From the NCBI GenBank assembly GCA_002494165.1, contig DLBH01000062.1:1-14172 (forward strand): DNA of 14,172 nt, read 5' to 3'. The translations under genes were made by a program, and so were the position numbers. The notes below the pieces were generated by a model that saw nothing but the letters and a program-made list of their open reading frames with translations, was not told the DNA's origin and did no database searches. The DNA comes from Lachnospiraceae bacterium UBA7026 (GTDB lineage: Bacteria > Bacillota > Clostridia > Lachnospirales > Lachnospiraceae). The stretch's first letter is position 1. The number at the start of each line of letters is the position of its first letter. Positions 1 through 6,706 of this stretch are shown piece after piece.

Positions 1-1
1 A

Positions 2-373
2 GTTATGGTTGGTGGTATGGTTCCCCCGATCGCGATTGCCATTTCCTCCTGGCTGTTCAAAAACAAATTTACGGATAACGACCGTAAGGCCGCACCGGTT
101 AATGCCATCATGGGTCTCTGCTTCATCTCTGAGGCAGCCATTCCTTACGCAGCCGGTGATCCCGGACACGTTATTCCTTCCTGTGTTGTTGGTTCTGCAG
201 TAGCAGGTGCTCTTTCCACAATCTTCGGATGTACACTGATGGCTCCTCATGGCGGACTTTTCGTAATCCCGACCATCGGCAATCCGCTCATGTACATCGT
301 AGCCCTGATTGTTGGTTCCCTGGTTGGCGCAGTTCTTCTCGGCGTTCTAAGAAAGCCTGTTGACCAGAAATAA
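2..373 (+). CDS. PTS fructose-type permease, EIIC C-terminal part (5' truncated by window)
   Basis: This is the last ~123 residues of a membrane transporter whose start lies before the window. The visible part is very hydrophobic, with about three membrane segments separated by short loops. It carries motifs typical of the fructose-family EIIC domain: FISEAAIPYA, the DPGHVIPS...GSAVAGALS stretch, and APHGGLFVIP. EIIC forms the membrane channel of the phosphotransferase system, which imports and phosphorylates a sugar such as fructose. The protein ends soon after the last membrane helix with a short basic tail (RKPVDQK), so in this gene EIIC is the C-terminal domain, as in EIIABC or EIIBC FruA proteins. 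Any A and B domains cannot be seen. The sugar is inferred from family only; mannitol or other fructose-family substrates remain possible. A hairpin and a terminator follow the stop, so this is the last gene of its transcript. Confidence 0.9.
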   Translation, partial: VMVGGMVPPIAIAISSWLFKNKFTDNDRKAAPVNAIMGLCFISEAAIPYAAGDPGHVIPSCVVGSAVAGALSTIFGCTLMAPHGGLFVIPTIGNPLMYIVALIVGSLVGAVLLGVLRKPVDQK

Positions 374-400
374 TATAAGCGCTTTATACTGATCCACGGG

Positions 401-418
401 TCCCGGGGGTTCCCGGGA
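401..418 (+). other. GC-rich hairpin after the PTS gene
   Basis: TCCCGGG (401-407) and CCCGGGA (412-418) form a perfect 7-bp stem with a 4-base loop, 27 bases after the PTS stop codon. Four A residues rather than a U-tract follow, so it is not a terminator by itself. It may protect the mRNA 3' end upstream of the true terminator at 448-484. Confidence 0.5.
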
Positions 419-447
419 AAATGTATCATTTAAAGACATAAAAGATG

Positions 448-484
448 ACGGCGTCACATTATTAAGATGTGGCGCCGTTTTTTT
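448..484 (+). terminator. Intrinsic terminator of the PTS gene
   Basis: ACGGCGTCACAT (448-459) pairs with ATGTGGCGCCGT (467-478) over 12 bp with one G-U pair, around a 7-base loop. A run of seven T residues (478-484) follows directly. Confidence 0.9.
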
Positions 485-535
485 CTGCTTCTATGGTCCG
501 GGTCTCTGTCTGCCGGGTTTAAAAGAAACAAAAAT

Positions 536-598
536 TTACCTATCATAGGATGTTCATCTTGTTGACTTTCATAGCACAAAATTTTATAATATAGGTAA
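536..598 (+). promoter_or_regulatory. Promoter of the tyrosine-phosphatase-like gene, flanked by an inverted repeat
   Basis: TTGACT (562-567) and TATAAT (585-590) are separated by 17 bases, so this is close to the sigma-A consensus; transcription should begin near 597. TTACCTAT (536-543) and its exact reverse complement ATAGGTAA (591-598) bracket the promoter. A small palindrome, CCTATcATAGG (539-549), overlaps the left arm. This arrangement suits a repressor site, but the regulator is unknown. Confidence 0.75.
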
Positions 599-674
599 TA
601 ATATATAAATACTTACTGTGCAGTCTGTGTGGTCTGTACAGTTTTACAATTGTTTTATTGGGAGAGGGGTCTAT

Positions 675-1553
675 ATGAGTTCAGGATTATTACCGTTTGA
701 AGGCATAAAAAATGCCAGGGATCTGGGAGGTATCGCCACCAAGGATGGTCATGTGGTTCGCAAGGGGAAGCTGATTAAGAGTGGATCAATATGCGATGCT
801 ACAGGCAATGACCTCCGCATCCTCATGGATGATTATAAGCTCAAGGTTGTTGTGGATTTAAGAACGGAAATGGAGAGAGAGCAGATGCCGGATCCCTGCC
901 TACTCGGCGTGGCACAGATCTGGAATCCTCTGTTTAAATCAGACACACAGGGCCTGGGTATTTTTAAAGCAGATTCCAGTGATGTACTCTACAATCATCT
1001 CAAGTCTATCTTTGTGGTGAGCAGCAGGAACGACGGAGCCCTGGACACGGCTGTCCAGCAGGTGCAGGAGATGATCCGCAAGGATGATTTCCGTCCGGAG
1101 GAGTACATGCTCAGATTATACCAGAAGTTTGTCAATAACCAGGTTGTCCAGAAGCAGGTGAAGCAGTTCTTCTCCCTGCTGACCAATAACCGTGGGGGAG
1201 CCATCCTCTGGCATTGCTCTGCAGGCAAGGACAGGGCAGGCATGCTGACAGCCTTGCTCCTCTATGCTTTGGGTGTTTCCAAAGAGACCATCATCGAAGA
1301 CTACATGGCATCCGCAGAATCCTCCGAGGACGCTGTAGAGTATATTCTCGACAGGCTCTTCCCGGGCAGTGACTGCCAGAGCGTATGTTACAGAGAGATG
1401 GCCAAGCAGATTTTTAATGTCCGCTCATGCTATATTGAGTCCTTCTTCGAAGCGATTGAGAGAGACTATGTGAGCATTGACAACTATTTGCAGAAGGCTA
1501 TTGAGATTCATGTAGATAATATAGTCAGACTGAAGACACTCTATCTTGAGTAG
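675..1553 (+). CDS. Tyrosine-protein phosphatase-like protein (Y_phosphatase3 / bacterial Tyr-Ser phosphatase family)
   Basis: The 292-residue product is predicted to be cytoplasmic. It carries the cysteine-phosphatase signature HCSAGKDRAG at residues 180-189, with catalytic Cys181 and phosphate-binding Arg187 (CX5R). The N-terminus NARDLGG (13-19) and the VVDLRTEMERE stretch are typical of the bacterial family that hydrolyses phosphotyrosine, and in some members phosphoserine or phosphoinositides. The substrate cannot be told from sequence. The ATG at 675 is chosen over an in-frame ATG at 618 because GGAGAGGGG lies 5 bases upstream and because the family normally starts just before the NxRDLGG motif. 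It has its own promoter (562-590) and terminator (1637-1671), so it is probably monocistronic. No kinase or obvious partner gene is adjacent. Confidence 0.88.
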   Translation: MSSGLLPFEGIKNARDLGGIATKDGHVVRKGKLIKSGSICDATGNDLRILMDDYKLKVVVDLRTEMEREQMPDPCLLGVAQIWNPLFKSDTQGLGIFKADSSDVLYNHLKSIFVVSSRNDGALDTAVQQVQEMIRKDDFRPEEYMLRLYQKFVNNQVVQKQVKQFFSLLTNNRGGAILWHCSAGKDRAGMLTALLLYALGVSKETIIEDYMASAESSEDAVEYILDRLFPGSDCQSVCYREMAKQIFNVRSCYIESFFEAIERDYVSIDNYLQKAIEIHVDNIVRLKTLYLE

Positions 1554-1636
1554 TCAGCAGATCCAGATTCCGGACCGGCCGGCAAGCTGCAGGGGGGTTC
1601 CTGGAGATCAGGGTAAGCAGTGATTATGAATACACC

Positions 1637-1671
1637 GCCGGGGATAAAGGATTTATTCCCGGCATTTTCTT
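1637..1671 (+). terminator. Intrinsic terminator directly ahead of the GH13-like gene
   Basis: GCCGGGGATAAA (1637-1648) pairs with TTTATTCCCGGC (1652-1663) over 12 bp with one G-U pair, around a 3-base loop; ATTTTCTT follows. It ends the phosphatase transcript. The next gene's Shine-Dalgarno-like AGGGGAG begins only a few bases later, so any transcript of that gene starting upstream must read through this structure. Confidence 0.85.
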
Positions 1672-1714
1672 ATACAGGGGAGTGATTTATGTGAGGTTCG
1701 AAGTGGGAGCCATC

Positions 1715-3850
1715 ATGAGAAGAGATCAGGTTATGGAGCTGGTGTTTGGCAACAACAGTAGTCCCTTTGATATACTTGGCCGCCACATGGTAAAGGGAGG
1801 GCAGGTGATTTCTGCCTACCATCCGGATGCGGTATCTATGGAGATTATCGATGACCAGGGCCGCCGTTTCCCTATGGATCAGATTGAGAGGCAGCCTGTC
1901 TTCGCCGCTTTTTTCGCCGAGGACAAGGCCTTCGATTACCAGATTCGCATGGATTTTGCCGACGGCAACAGCTTTATCAGTCCGGACCCCTACAGCTTTC
2001 CGGGCAGAATCAGCAGGAGAGAGGAAGAGAGACTGCTGGAAGGGAAATGGCATGATGCTTATCAGAAGCTGGGCTGCCATCCCTGCAGGTCCAGGGGGGT
2101 TGAAGGAATGTATTTTGCCCTCTGGGCTCCTTTTGCCAGAAGAGTCAGTGTGGTGGGGGATTTCAATTTCTGGAACGGAATGATCTACCCCATGCAAAGG
2201 CTGGACAAGTCCGGGATTTTTGAGCTGTTTATCCCCGGTATCAGCAGGGGCCAGTATTATAAATTTGAAGTAAAGAATGACCGGGGAGAGGTCTATCAGT
2301 GCGCTGATCCCTATGCTGTAATCTCGGAGGGTCATGAAGATGGGGCTTCCAGGATTTATGATATGAGCCACTTCCAGTGGACGGACCAGCGGTGGGTTGA
2401 GACAAGGGATGTATCCCATATCCGCCGGAAACCGGTGGCTTTTTGCGAGGTGCTTTTTCCCGAGCTGGATTTTCCGGAGGAATATATCAGGGAGACTGTC
2501 GTCGGCGCTGGTTTTACCCATGTCCTCCTGGCTAATCTGCAAAGGCATTCCGGACACACTTTAGAGAACCGGGAGAATACCAGGGATTCTGCCCAGACTG
2601 ACAGGCACAAAAGCAGTAAGAAACTCAGCTTTTTCGAACCCCTCTATACCACCAATACTCCTGACCGGATGAGGGGCTTTGTCAACCGCTGCCATGGCCA
2701 GAATATAGCCATCGCCATTGAGATCACACCAGATTACTTTGAGAGGGGTCAGGAGTCCTTGCTGGCCTTTGACACTTATCCCAGCTGGGACTGCAGTCCG
2801 GACAGACTTAAGGAGTGGCAGTCCAGACGGGTTTCCTTCTGCTTTAACCGTAAAGCAGAGTACAGGAACTATATTCTGACTAACCTTTTATTCTGGATCA
2901 GGGAGTACCATATCGACGCCATTGTCTTCCGGGGTATGAGCCAGATCATACTGGGGGAGAACCAGAGATTCCACGATGTGGAGACCAGGGAGGGAGAGCA
3001 GGATACAGAGCTGCTTCTGGCCTATCACAGCTTCCTGCAGGAGCTGGTGCGGAATCTGAAGGAGGCCCAGGAAGGCCTGCTTTTCGTGGGAGAAGAATTG
3101 CCGGGCCTGGCTTTTCTGGAAAAAGAGTCAGAACTGACATGGAATTATACGGTCCACGATAATGTAGACGCTTACCTTACTACGGATCCTGACCGGAGAC
3201 CCGGCCAGTTCTACCGCCTGTCCCTGCCCCAGATGAGAAGGGATATGAGGACCAGTATTCTAAGGATCAATGAAAACTGGAAAAAAGAAAGCAACGGGTC
3301 ACTGGTTGACAATCTGGAAACAATTGATTATGATATTTTGACAGACAAAAAGATGGCCCTGGGCTATATGATTGGAATGCCAGGCAAGAAGTCCTGGGTG
3401 CTCCATGGCTTCCGGAGGCCCTTCCACCAGAGATATCTTGAGGACCTGCTGGAGCTTTACCGCAGGTACCCGGCCCTTCATTCCTATGAGCCGGACAGAG
3501 ATTCCCTGGAGTGGATCAACAGTAGTGATGCCCAGTCCGGCGTAATAAGCTTTATCCGCTGGGATCCGGGCAAGAAGAGGAACCTGCTCTTTGTCAGTAA
3601 TTTTTCCAAAGACAGTATGGACGGCTACCGGATTGGAGTGCCCGGTCCCGGCCTCTACAAGCTGATTCTGAGCAGTGACCATATTGAATATGGAGGACAG
3701 GGGCGCAGCCTGACCCAGAATCTCACTGCCGAAGAGGTGGGAAGAGACTTGAGACTCTGGTCCTTGTCGGTGGAGGTTCCTCCCCAGACCAGCCTGATTT
3801 TTGAGTTTAATATGATGGAGAAGAACCAGGACCAGGCCGGTGAGATATGA
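1715..3850 (+). CDS. GlgB-like GH13 protein with degenerate catalytic site (probable pseudo-branching enzyme)
   Basis: The 711-residue product aligns end to end with glycogen branching enzyme (GlgB): an N-terminal module (FDILGRH..., ~18-105), a CBM48 domain (FALWAPFARRVSVVGDFNFW, ~133-205), a GH13 barrel (~240-580) and an all-beta C-terminal domain ending PPQTSLIFEF (~600-698). The GH13 catalytic signatures are broken. Region I, normally DWVPxHF, reads EITPDYF (336-342). Region II, normally IDxLRVDA, reads IDAIVFRG (400-407), so the nucleophile Asp is Arg406 and the preceding Arg is Val404. The usual His of region IV is absent, and the loop after it is shortened. Only the region III Glu survives (GEELPG, Glu460). 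The ORF is long and uninterrupted, so it is probably a maintained non-catalytic glucan-binding or regulatory paralogue. The ATG at 1715 has GGGAG 5 bases upstream; a GTG at 1691 behind AGGGGAG is a real alternative. Confidence 0.8.
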   Translation: MRRDQVMELVFGNNSSPFDILGRHMVKGGQVISAYHPDAVSMEIIDDQGRRFPMDQIERQPVFAAFFAEDKAFDYQIRMDFADGNSFISPDPYSFPGRISRREEERLLEGKWHDAYQKLGCHPCRSRGVEGMYFALWAPFARRVSVVGDFNFWNGMIYPMQRLDKSGIFELFIPGISRGQYYKFEVKNDRGEVYQCADPYAVISEGHEDGASRIYDMSHFQWTDQRWVETRDVSHIRRKPVAFCEVLFPELDFPEEYIRETVVGAGFTHVLLANLQRHSGHTLENRENTRDSAQTDRHKSSKKLSFFEPLYTTNTPDRMRGFVNRCHGQNIAIAIEITPDYFERGQESLLAFDTYPSWDCSPDRLKEWQSRRVSFCFNRKAEYRNYILTNLLFWIREYHIDAIVFRGMSQIILGENQRFHDVETREGEQDTELLLAYHSFLQELVRNLKEAQEGLLFVGEELPGLAFLEKESELTWNYTVHDNVDAYLTTDPDRRPGQFYRLSLPQMRRDMRTSILRINENWKKESNGSLVDNLETIDYDILTDKKMALGYMIGMPGKKSWVLHGFRRPFHQRYLEDLLELYRRYPALHSYEPDRDSLEWINSSDAQSGVISFIRWDPGKKRNLLFVSNFSKDSMDGYRIGVPGPGLYKLILSSDHIEYGGQGRSLTQNLTAEEVGRDLRLWSLSVEVPPQTSLIFEFNMMEKNQDQAGEI

Positions 3851-3950
3851 TGGAGAAGAACCAGGACCAGGCCGGTGAAATATGATGGAGAAGCATCAGG
3901 ACCAGATTGATAAAATATGATGGAGAAGCATCAGGATTAAACTGATGAAA
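3811..3950. repeat. 35-bp tandem repeat, four copies, spanning the GH13-like gene's stop codon
   Basis: Four consecutive 35-bp units occupy 3811-3845, 3846-3880, 3881-3915 and 3916-3950. Each starts TATGATGGAGAAG. Copies 1 and 2 are nearly identical; copies 3 and 4 drift (CATCAG for AACCAG, then GATTAA for GACCAG). Copy 1 encodes the last residues of the GH13-like protein (MMEKNQDQAGEI), and that gene's TGA overlaps the first ATG of copy 2 (ATGA). Because 35 is not a multiple of 3, each unit makes its own 12-codon ORF that ends in ATGA with the next. Copy 4 ends early at TAA 3938-3940. The array separates the GH13-like gene from the HIT gene. Confidence 0.95.
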
Positions 3951-3996
3951 TGTATAAACAAGTCACAGAGGTATTGATAGTAAGGAAGGTAAAAAA

Positions 3997-4407
3997 ATGG
4001 GAGATTGTATATTCTGTAAGATAGCCAAGGGAAGTATTCCGTCAAAGACGATATATGAGGACAGTCATTTCAGGGTTTTCATGGATGTGAATCCGGCGAC
4101 GGACGGACACTGTCTGATTATTCCGAAAGAGCATTTTGACAACATCTATGATCTGGATGCGGAGACAGCCGGAAAGCTTTTCTCCCTGGCAACCTGTATT
4201 GCCCGGGCTATGAGGGATGCCCTTGGATGTGGAGGTATTAATGTGGTCCAGAACAATGGAGAGATTGCAGGACAAACAGTGAAGCATTTTCACCTTCATC
4301 TCATTCCCAGATATGAGAACGATGGACAGTACCTGCTGTGGAAGCCCCACGAGTCCGACCCGGACAAGCTGGAGGAACTGAGGAAAAAGATTAAGAAGTC
4401 TATTTAG
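3997..4407 (+). CDS. HIT-family (histidine triad) nucleotide-binding protein
   Basis: The 136-residue protein has the full histidine triad HFHLHL at residues 97-102 (His97, His99, His101), the catalytic and phosphate-binding centre of HIT hydrolases. An N-terminal CIFC pair (Cys4, Cys7) is typical of the zinc-binding HinT-like branch. GHCLIIPKEH (37-46) and NNGEIAGQTVKHFH are also characteristic. Such proteins hydrolyse adenosine phosphoramidates or related nucleotides in the cytoplasm; the physiological substrate is unclear. Length is normal for the family. The start is clear: AAGGAAGGT at 3982-3990 lies 6 bases before the ATG. The 35-bp repeat array lies upstream and the flavin-reductase gene begins 23 bases after the stop, so co-transcription with both neighbours is likely. 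Confidence 0.93.
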   Translation: MGDCIFCKIAKGSIPSKTIYEDSHFRVFMDVNPATDGHCLIIPKEHFDNIYDLDAETAGKLFSLATCIARAMRDALGCGGINVVQNNGEIAGQTVKHFHLHLIPRYENDGQYLLWKPHESDPDKLEELRKKIKKSI

Positions 4408-4430
4408 AAGATTTACCCTGGAGACCAGCT

Positions 4431-5213
4431 ATGGGAAAGATTGATTTTAAACCGGGTAATATGTTGTACCCGCTGCCGGCAGTCCTGGTGACAGTCAGGG
4501 ACCGGGCAGGCAGGGATAATGTATTTACTGTGGCTTGGGCAGGGACAGTCTGTACCAACCCGCCTATGCTGTCCATCTCCGTGCGGCCGGAGCGTTTTTC
4601 TTATGAAGCCATCCGCCAGACCGGGGAGTTCGTGGTGAACCTGACCACGGAGGATATGGTCCGGGCAGTGGACTACTGCGGGGTCAGGTCCGGGAGAGAT
4701 CAGGACAAGTTCCGGGAGACAGGACTGGAGAAAGACCAGGCCGTTAAAGTGAAAGCGGCTTCCCTGAAGGCCAGCCCGGTAAATATAGAGTGCAGGGTCA
4801 GCCAGGAACTTGCCCTGGGATCCCATCATATGTTTCTGGCAGATGTGGTCCATGTGACCGTGGATGAGAGATATATAGATCAGAAGGGCAGCTTTCATCT
4901 GGACCAGACCTGTCCCCTGGTATATTCTCACGGAGGGTATTTTACCCAGGGAGACCAGCTGGGGACTTTCGGCTTCTCTGTGAGGAGAAAGCAAGCTTCC
5001 AAGGCCGGATCCGCGGTGGCAGGGAAAAAGGCTTCCGGGAAAAAGACCTCAGGAAAAAGGGGCTCCGGGAAAAGGGGCTCAGGACCGGGCGCGGCCGGCT
5101 GGCCGGGAAGGTCCGGTAAGGCTTCCCCGGGCAGGAAGACCGGAGACCGCCAGACAGGCTCAAAGAAGAGATCCGGCAGGCCATCCGGGCAGTGGTCCGG
5201 GAAGGAGTCCTGA
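4431..5213 (+). CDS. Flavin reductase-domain protein (FMN-binding split barrel) with basic repetitive C-terminal tail
   Basis: Residues 1 to ~185 match the flavoredoxin/flavin-reductase-like fold, a cytoplasmic FMN-binding split barrel. Visible family features are the start PLPAVLVTV, then NVFTVAWAGTVCTNPPMLSISVRP, FVVNLTTEDM and a C-terminal GGYFTQGDQLG. The electron partner and substrate are unknown. The remaining ~75 residues (186-260) are low complexity: Lys, Arg, Gly, Ser and Pro dominate, with about 19 basic and only 2 acidic residues, including repeats of the form (A/T/G)SGK(K/R). Family members normally stop near 180-190 residues, so the tail is an added extension. It resembles nucleic-acid-binding tails and might tether the enzyme to DNA, RNA or membrane; that is inference. 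The start ATG has GGAG 7 bases upstream. No clear terminator separates it from the murA promoter. Confidence 0.85.
   Translation: MGKIDFKPGNMLYPLPAVLVTVRDRAGRDNVFTVAWAGTVCTNPPMLSISVRPERFSYEAIRQTGEFVVNLTTEDMVRAVDYCGVRSGRDQDKFRETGLEKDQAVKVKAASLKASPVNIECRVSQELALGSHHMFLADVVHVTVDERYIDQKGSFHLDQTCPLVYSHGGYFTQGDQLGTFGFSVRRKQASKAGSAVAGKKASGKKTSGKRGSGKRGSGPGAAGWPGRSGKASPGRKTGDRQTGSKKRSGRPSGQWSGKES
5031..5090. repeat. 15-nt in-frame tandem repeat encoding the flavin reductase tail
   Basis: Units of 15 bases run at 5031-5045, 5046-5060, 5061-5075 and a degenerate fourth at 5076-5090, patterned G/A-C-N TCN GGN AAA ARG. Each encodes (A/T/G)-S-G-K-(K/R). A partial unit (GGG AAA AAG, 5022-5030) lies just before. 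Confidence 0.85.
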
Positions 5214-5242
5214 CTATCCGCAAAAAGCGTATTATTTATGAA

Positions 5243-5271
5243 TTTACAAGCAGATTTTTTTCTGTTATAAT
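5243..5271 (+). promoter_or_regulatory. murA-metK promoter
   Basis: TTTACA (5243-5248) and TATAAT (5266-5271) are separated by exactly 17 bases. Transcription should start near 5278, giving a leader of about 90 bases before murA. Confidence 0.85.
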
Positions 5272-5314
5272 TAGTCAATGTCAGCATTTTGAAAATGTGA
5301 CGAAAAAGACATAA

Positions 5315-5346
5315 TTCTAAAGAGATTTACTTCTAAAGAGATTTAC
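5315..5346. repeat. Perfect 16-bp tandem duplication in the murA leader
   Basis: TTCTAAAGAGATTTAC occurs twice head to tail (5315-5330 and 5331-5346) with no mismatch, between the predicted transcription start and the murA Shine-Dalgarno (AGAGGTG near 5359). Confidence 0.95.
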
Positions 5347-5369
5347 TATAGAGATAACAGAGGTGCGTA

Positions 5370-6683
5370 ATGGAACAATATATAATTAAAGGTGGTAATC
5401 CTTTGGTGGGAGAGGTAGTCATCGGCGGCGCGAAGAATGCCGCTCTTGGAATTCTCGCAGCTTCTATTATGACAGATGGCCGATGTCTGATTGATAATGT
5501 TCCAGATGTAAGAGACATCAATGTCCTTCTCCAGGCTATGGAGGGGATCGGTGCCGTGATCGACCGGAAAAGCAGTAACGAGGTTGAGATCAGCGGAAAG
5601 AATATTGATTCCAACGGAGATCTAATTGTAGATAATGAATATATAAGAAGAATCAGGGCTTCCTACTATCTGATCGGAGCCCTGCTCGGCAAGTACAGGA
5701 AGGCAAAGGTTGTTCTTCCGGGCGGCTGCGATATCGGAAGCCGTCCCATCGACCAGCATATCAAGGGCTTCCGGGCCCTGGGTGCCAAGGTCAAGATTGA
5801 ACATGGCATGGTCATCGCGGAGGCCAAGGTCCTTCGCGGTGCTCATATATATCTTGATGTGGTTTCCGTGGGAACTACGATCAATATCATGATGGCTGCC
5901 TCCCTTGCCAAGGGGAATACCATCATTGAGAATGCGGCAAAGGAACCCCATATCGTTGATGTTGCTAATTTCCTCAACAGCATGGGGGCCAACATCCGTG
6001 GCGCGGGAACAGATGTGATCCGTATCAAGGGCGTAGAGAAGTTCCACGATACAGAGTATTCCATCATCCCTGACCAGATCGAGGCCGGAACTTTTATGGT
6101 TGCCGCAGCCGCCACCAAGGGTGATATTCTGATTAAGAATGTGATTCCCAAGCATTTAGAAGCAATCAGCGCCAAGCTGATTGAGATCGGTGCCGAGGTG
6201 GAGGAATCCGATGACGCGGTCCGTGTTGTAGCGACCCGCCGTCTCAAGCACACACAGATTAAGACATTGCCCTACCCTGGTTTTCCGACGGATATGCAGC
6301 CCCAGATGGCCATAACCCTCGGTCTGTCCAAGGGGACCAGCACAATAACAGAAAGTATATTTGAAAACCGCTTCCGCTATGTGGACGAACTGCGCCGCAT
6401 GGGAGCCAACATCAAGATGGTCGATGGAAATGTGGCCATTATCTACGGGGTGGATAAGTACACCGGGGCTGAGATTGACGCGCCGGACCTGCGTGCCGGA
6501 GCCGCCCTGGTTATCGCCGGCCTTGCCGCGGAGGGTTATACCACCGTATCCCAGATTGGTTATATACAGAGGGGATATGAGAGGTTTGACGAGAAGCTGC
6601 GGTCTTTAGGAGGTCTGATTGAGAAAGTGGACTCCGAGAGGGAGATCAACAAGTTCAGATTTAAGACCGGAAGTATGATGTAG
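5370..6683 (+). CDS. murA: UDP-N-acetylglucosamine 1-carboxyvinyltransferase
   Basis: MurA catalyses the first committed step of peptidoglycan synthesis, transfer of enolpyruvate from PEP to UDP-GlcNAc in the cytoplasm. The 437-residue length is normal for the family. The catalytic cysteine is Cys120 in [15 protein letters not shown] (the fosfomycin target Cys). Lys22-Asn23 in GGAKNAAL and Asp308 in [10 protein letters not shown] are also conserved. Because the active-site residue is Cys rather than Asp, fosfomycin sensitivity at this protein is expected. Many Bacillota have two MurA paralogues, and I cannot tell which type this is. It is the first gene after the 5243-5271 promoter; metK starts 23 bases after the stop, so the two form a likely operon joining cell wall and methyl-donor synthesis. 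Confidence 0.97.
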   Translation: MEQYIIKGGNPLVGEVVIGGAKNAALGILAASIMTDGRCLIDNVPDVRDINVLLQAMEGIGAVIDRKSSNEVEISGKNIDSNGDLIVDNEYIRRIRASYYLIGALLGKYRKAKVVLPGGCDIGSRPIDQHIKGFRALGAKVKIEHGMVIAEAKVLRGAHIYLDVVSVGTTINIMMAASLAKGNTIIENAAKEPHIVDVANFLNSMGANIRGAGTDVIRIKGVEKFHDTEYSIIPDQIEAGTFMVAAAATKGDILIKNVIPKHLEAISAKLIEIGAEVEESDDAVRVVATRRLKHTQIKTLPYPGFPTDMQPQMAITLGLSKGTSTITESIFENRFRYVDELRRMGANIKMVDGNVAIIYGVDKYTGAEIDAPDLRAGAALVIAGLAAEGYTTVSQIGYIQRGYERFDEKLRSLGGLIEKVDSEREINKFRFKTGSMM

Positions 6684-6706
6684 CATGTACTTTGAAAGGA
6701 GTTAAG

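Noticed and set aside
1675..1693. GTG at 1682 as the GH13-like start
   Set aside because: It overlaps the purine tract that would have to be its own Shine-Dalgarno; the ATG at 1715 or the GTG at 1691 are better placed.
1670..2557. Long antisense reading frame (295 codons) opposite the GH13-like gene
   Set aside because: It lies wholly opposite a strongly recognisable GlgB-fold protein, has no family features, and has no plausible ribosome binding site or promoter.
6684..6706. SAM riboswitch ahead of metK
   Set aside because: Only 23 bases separate murA and metK, too few for an S-box, and no such fold is visible.
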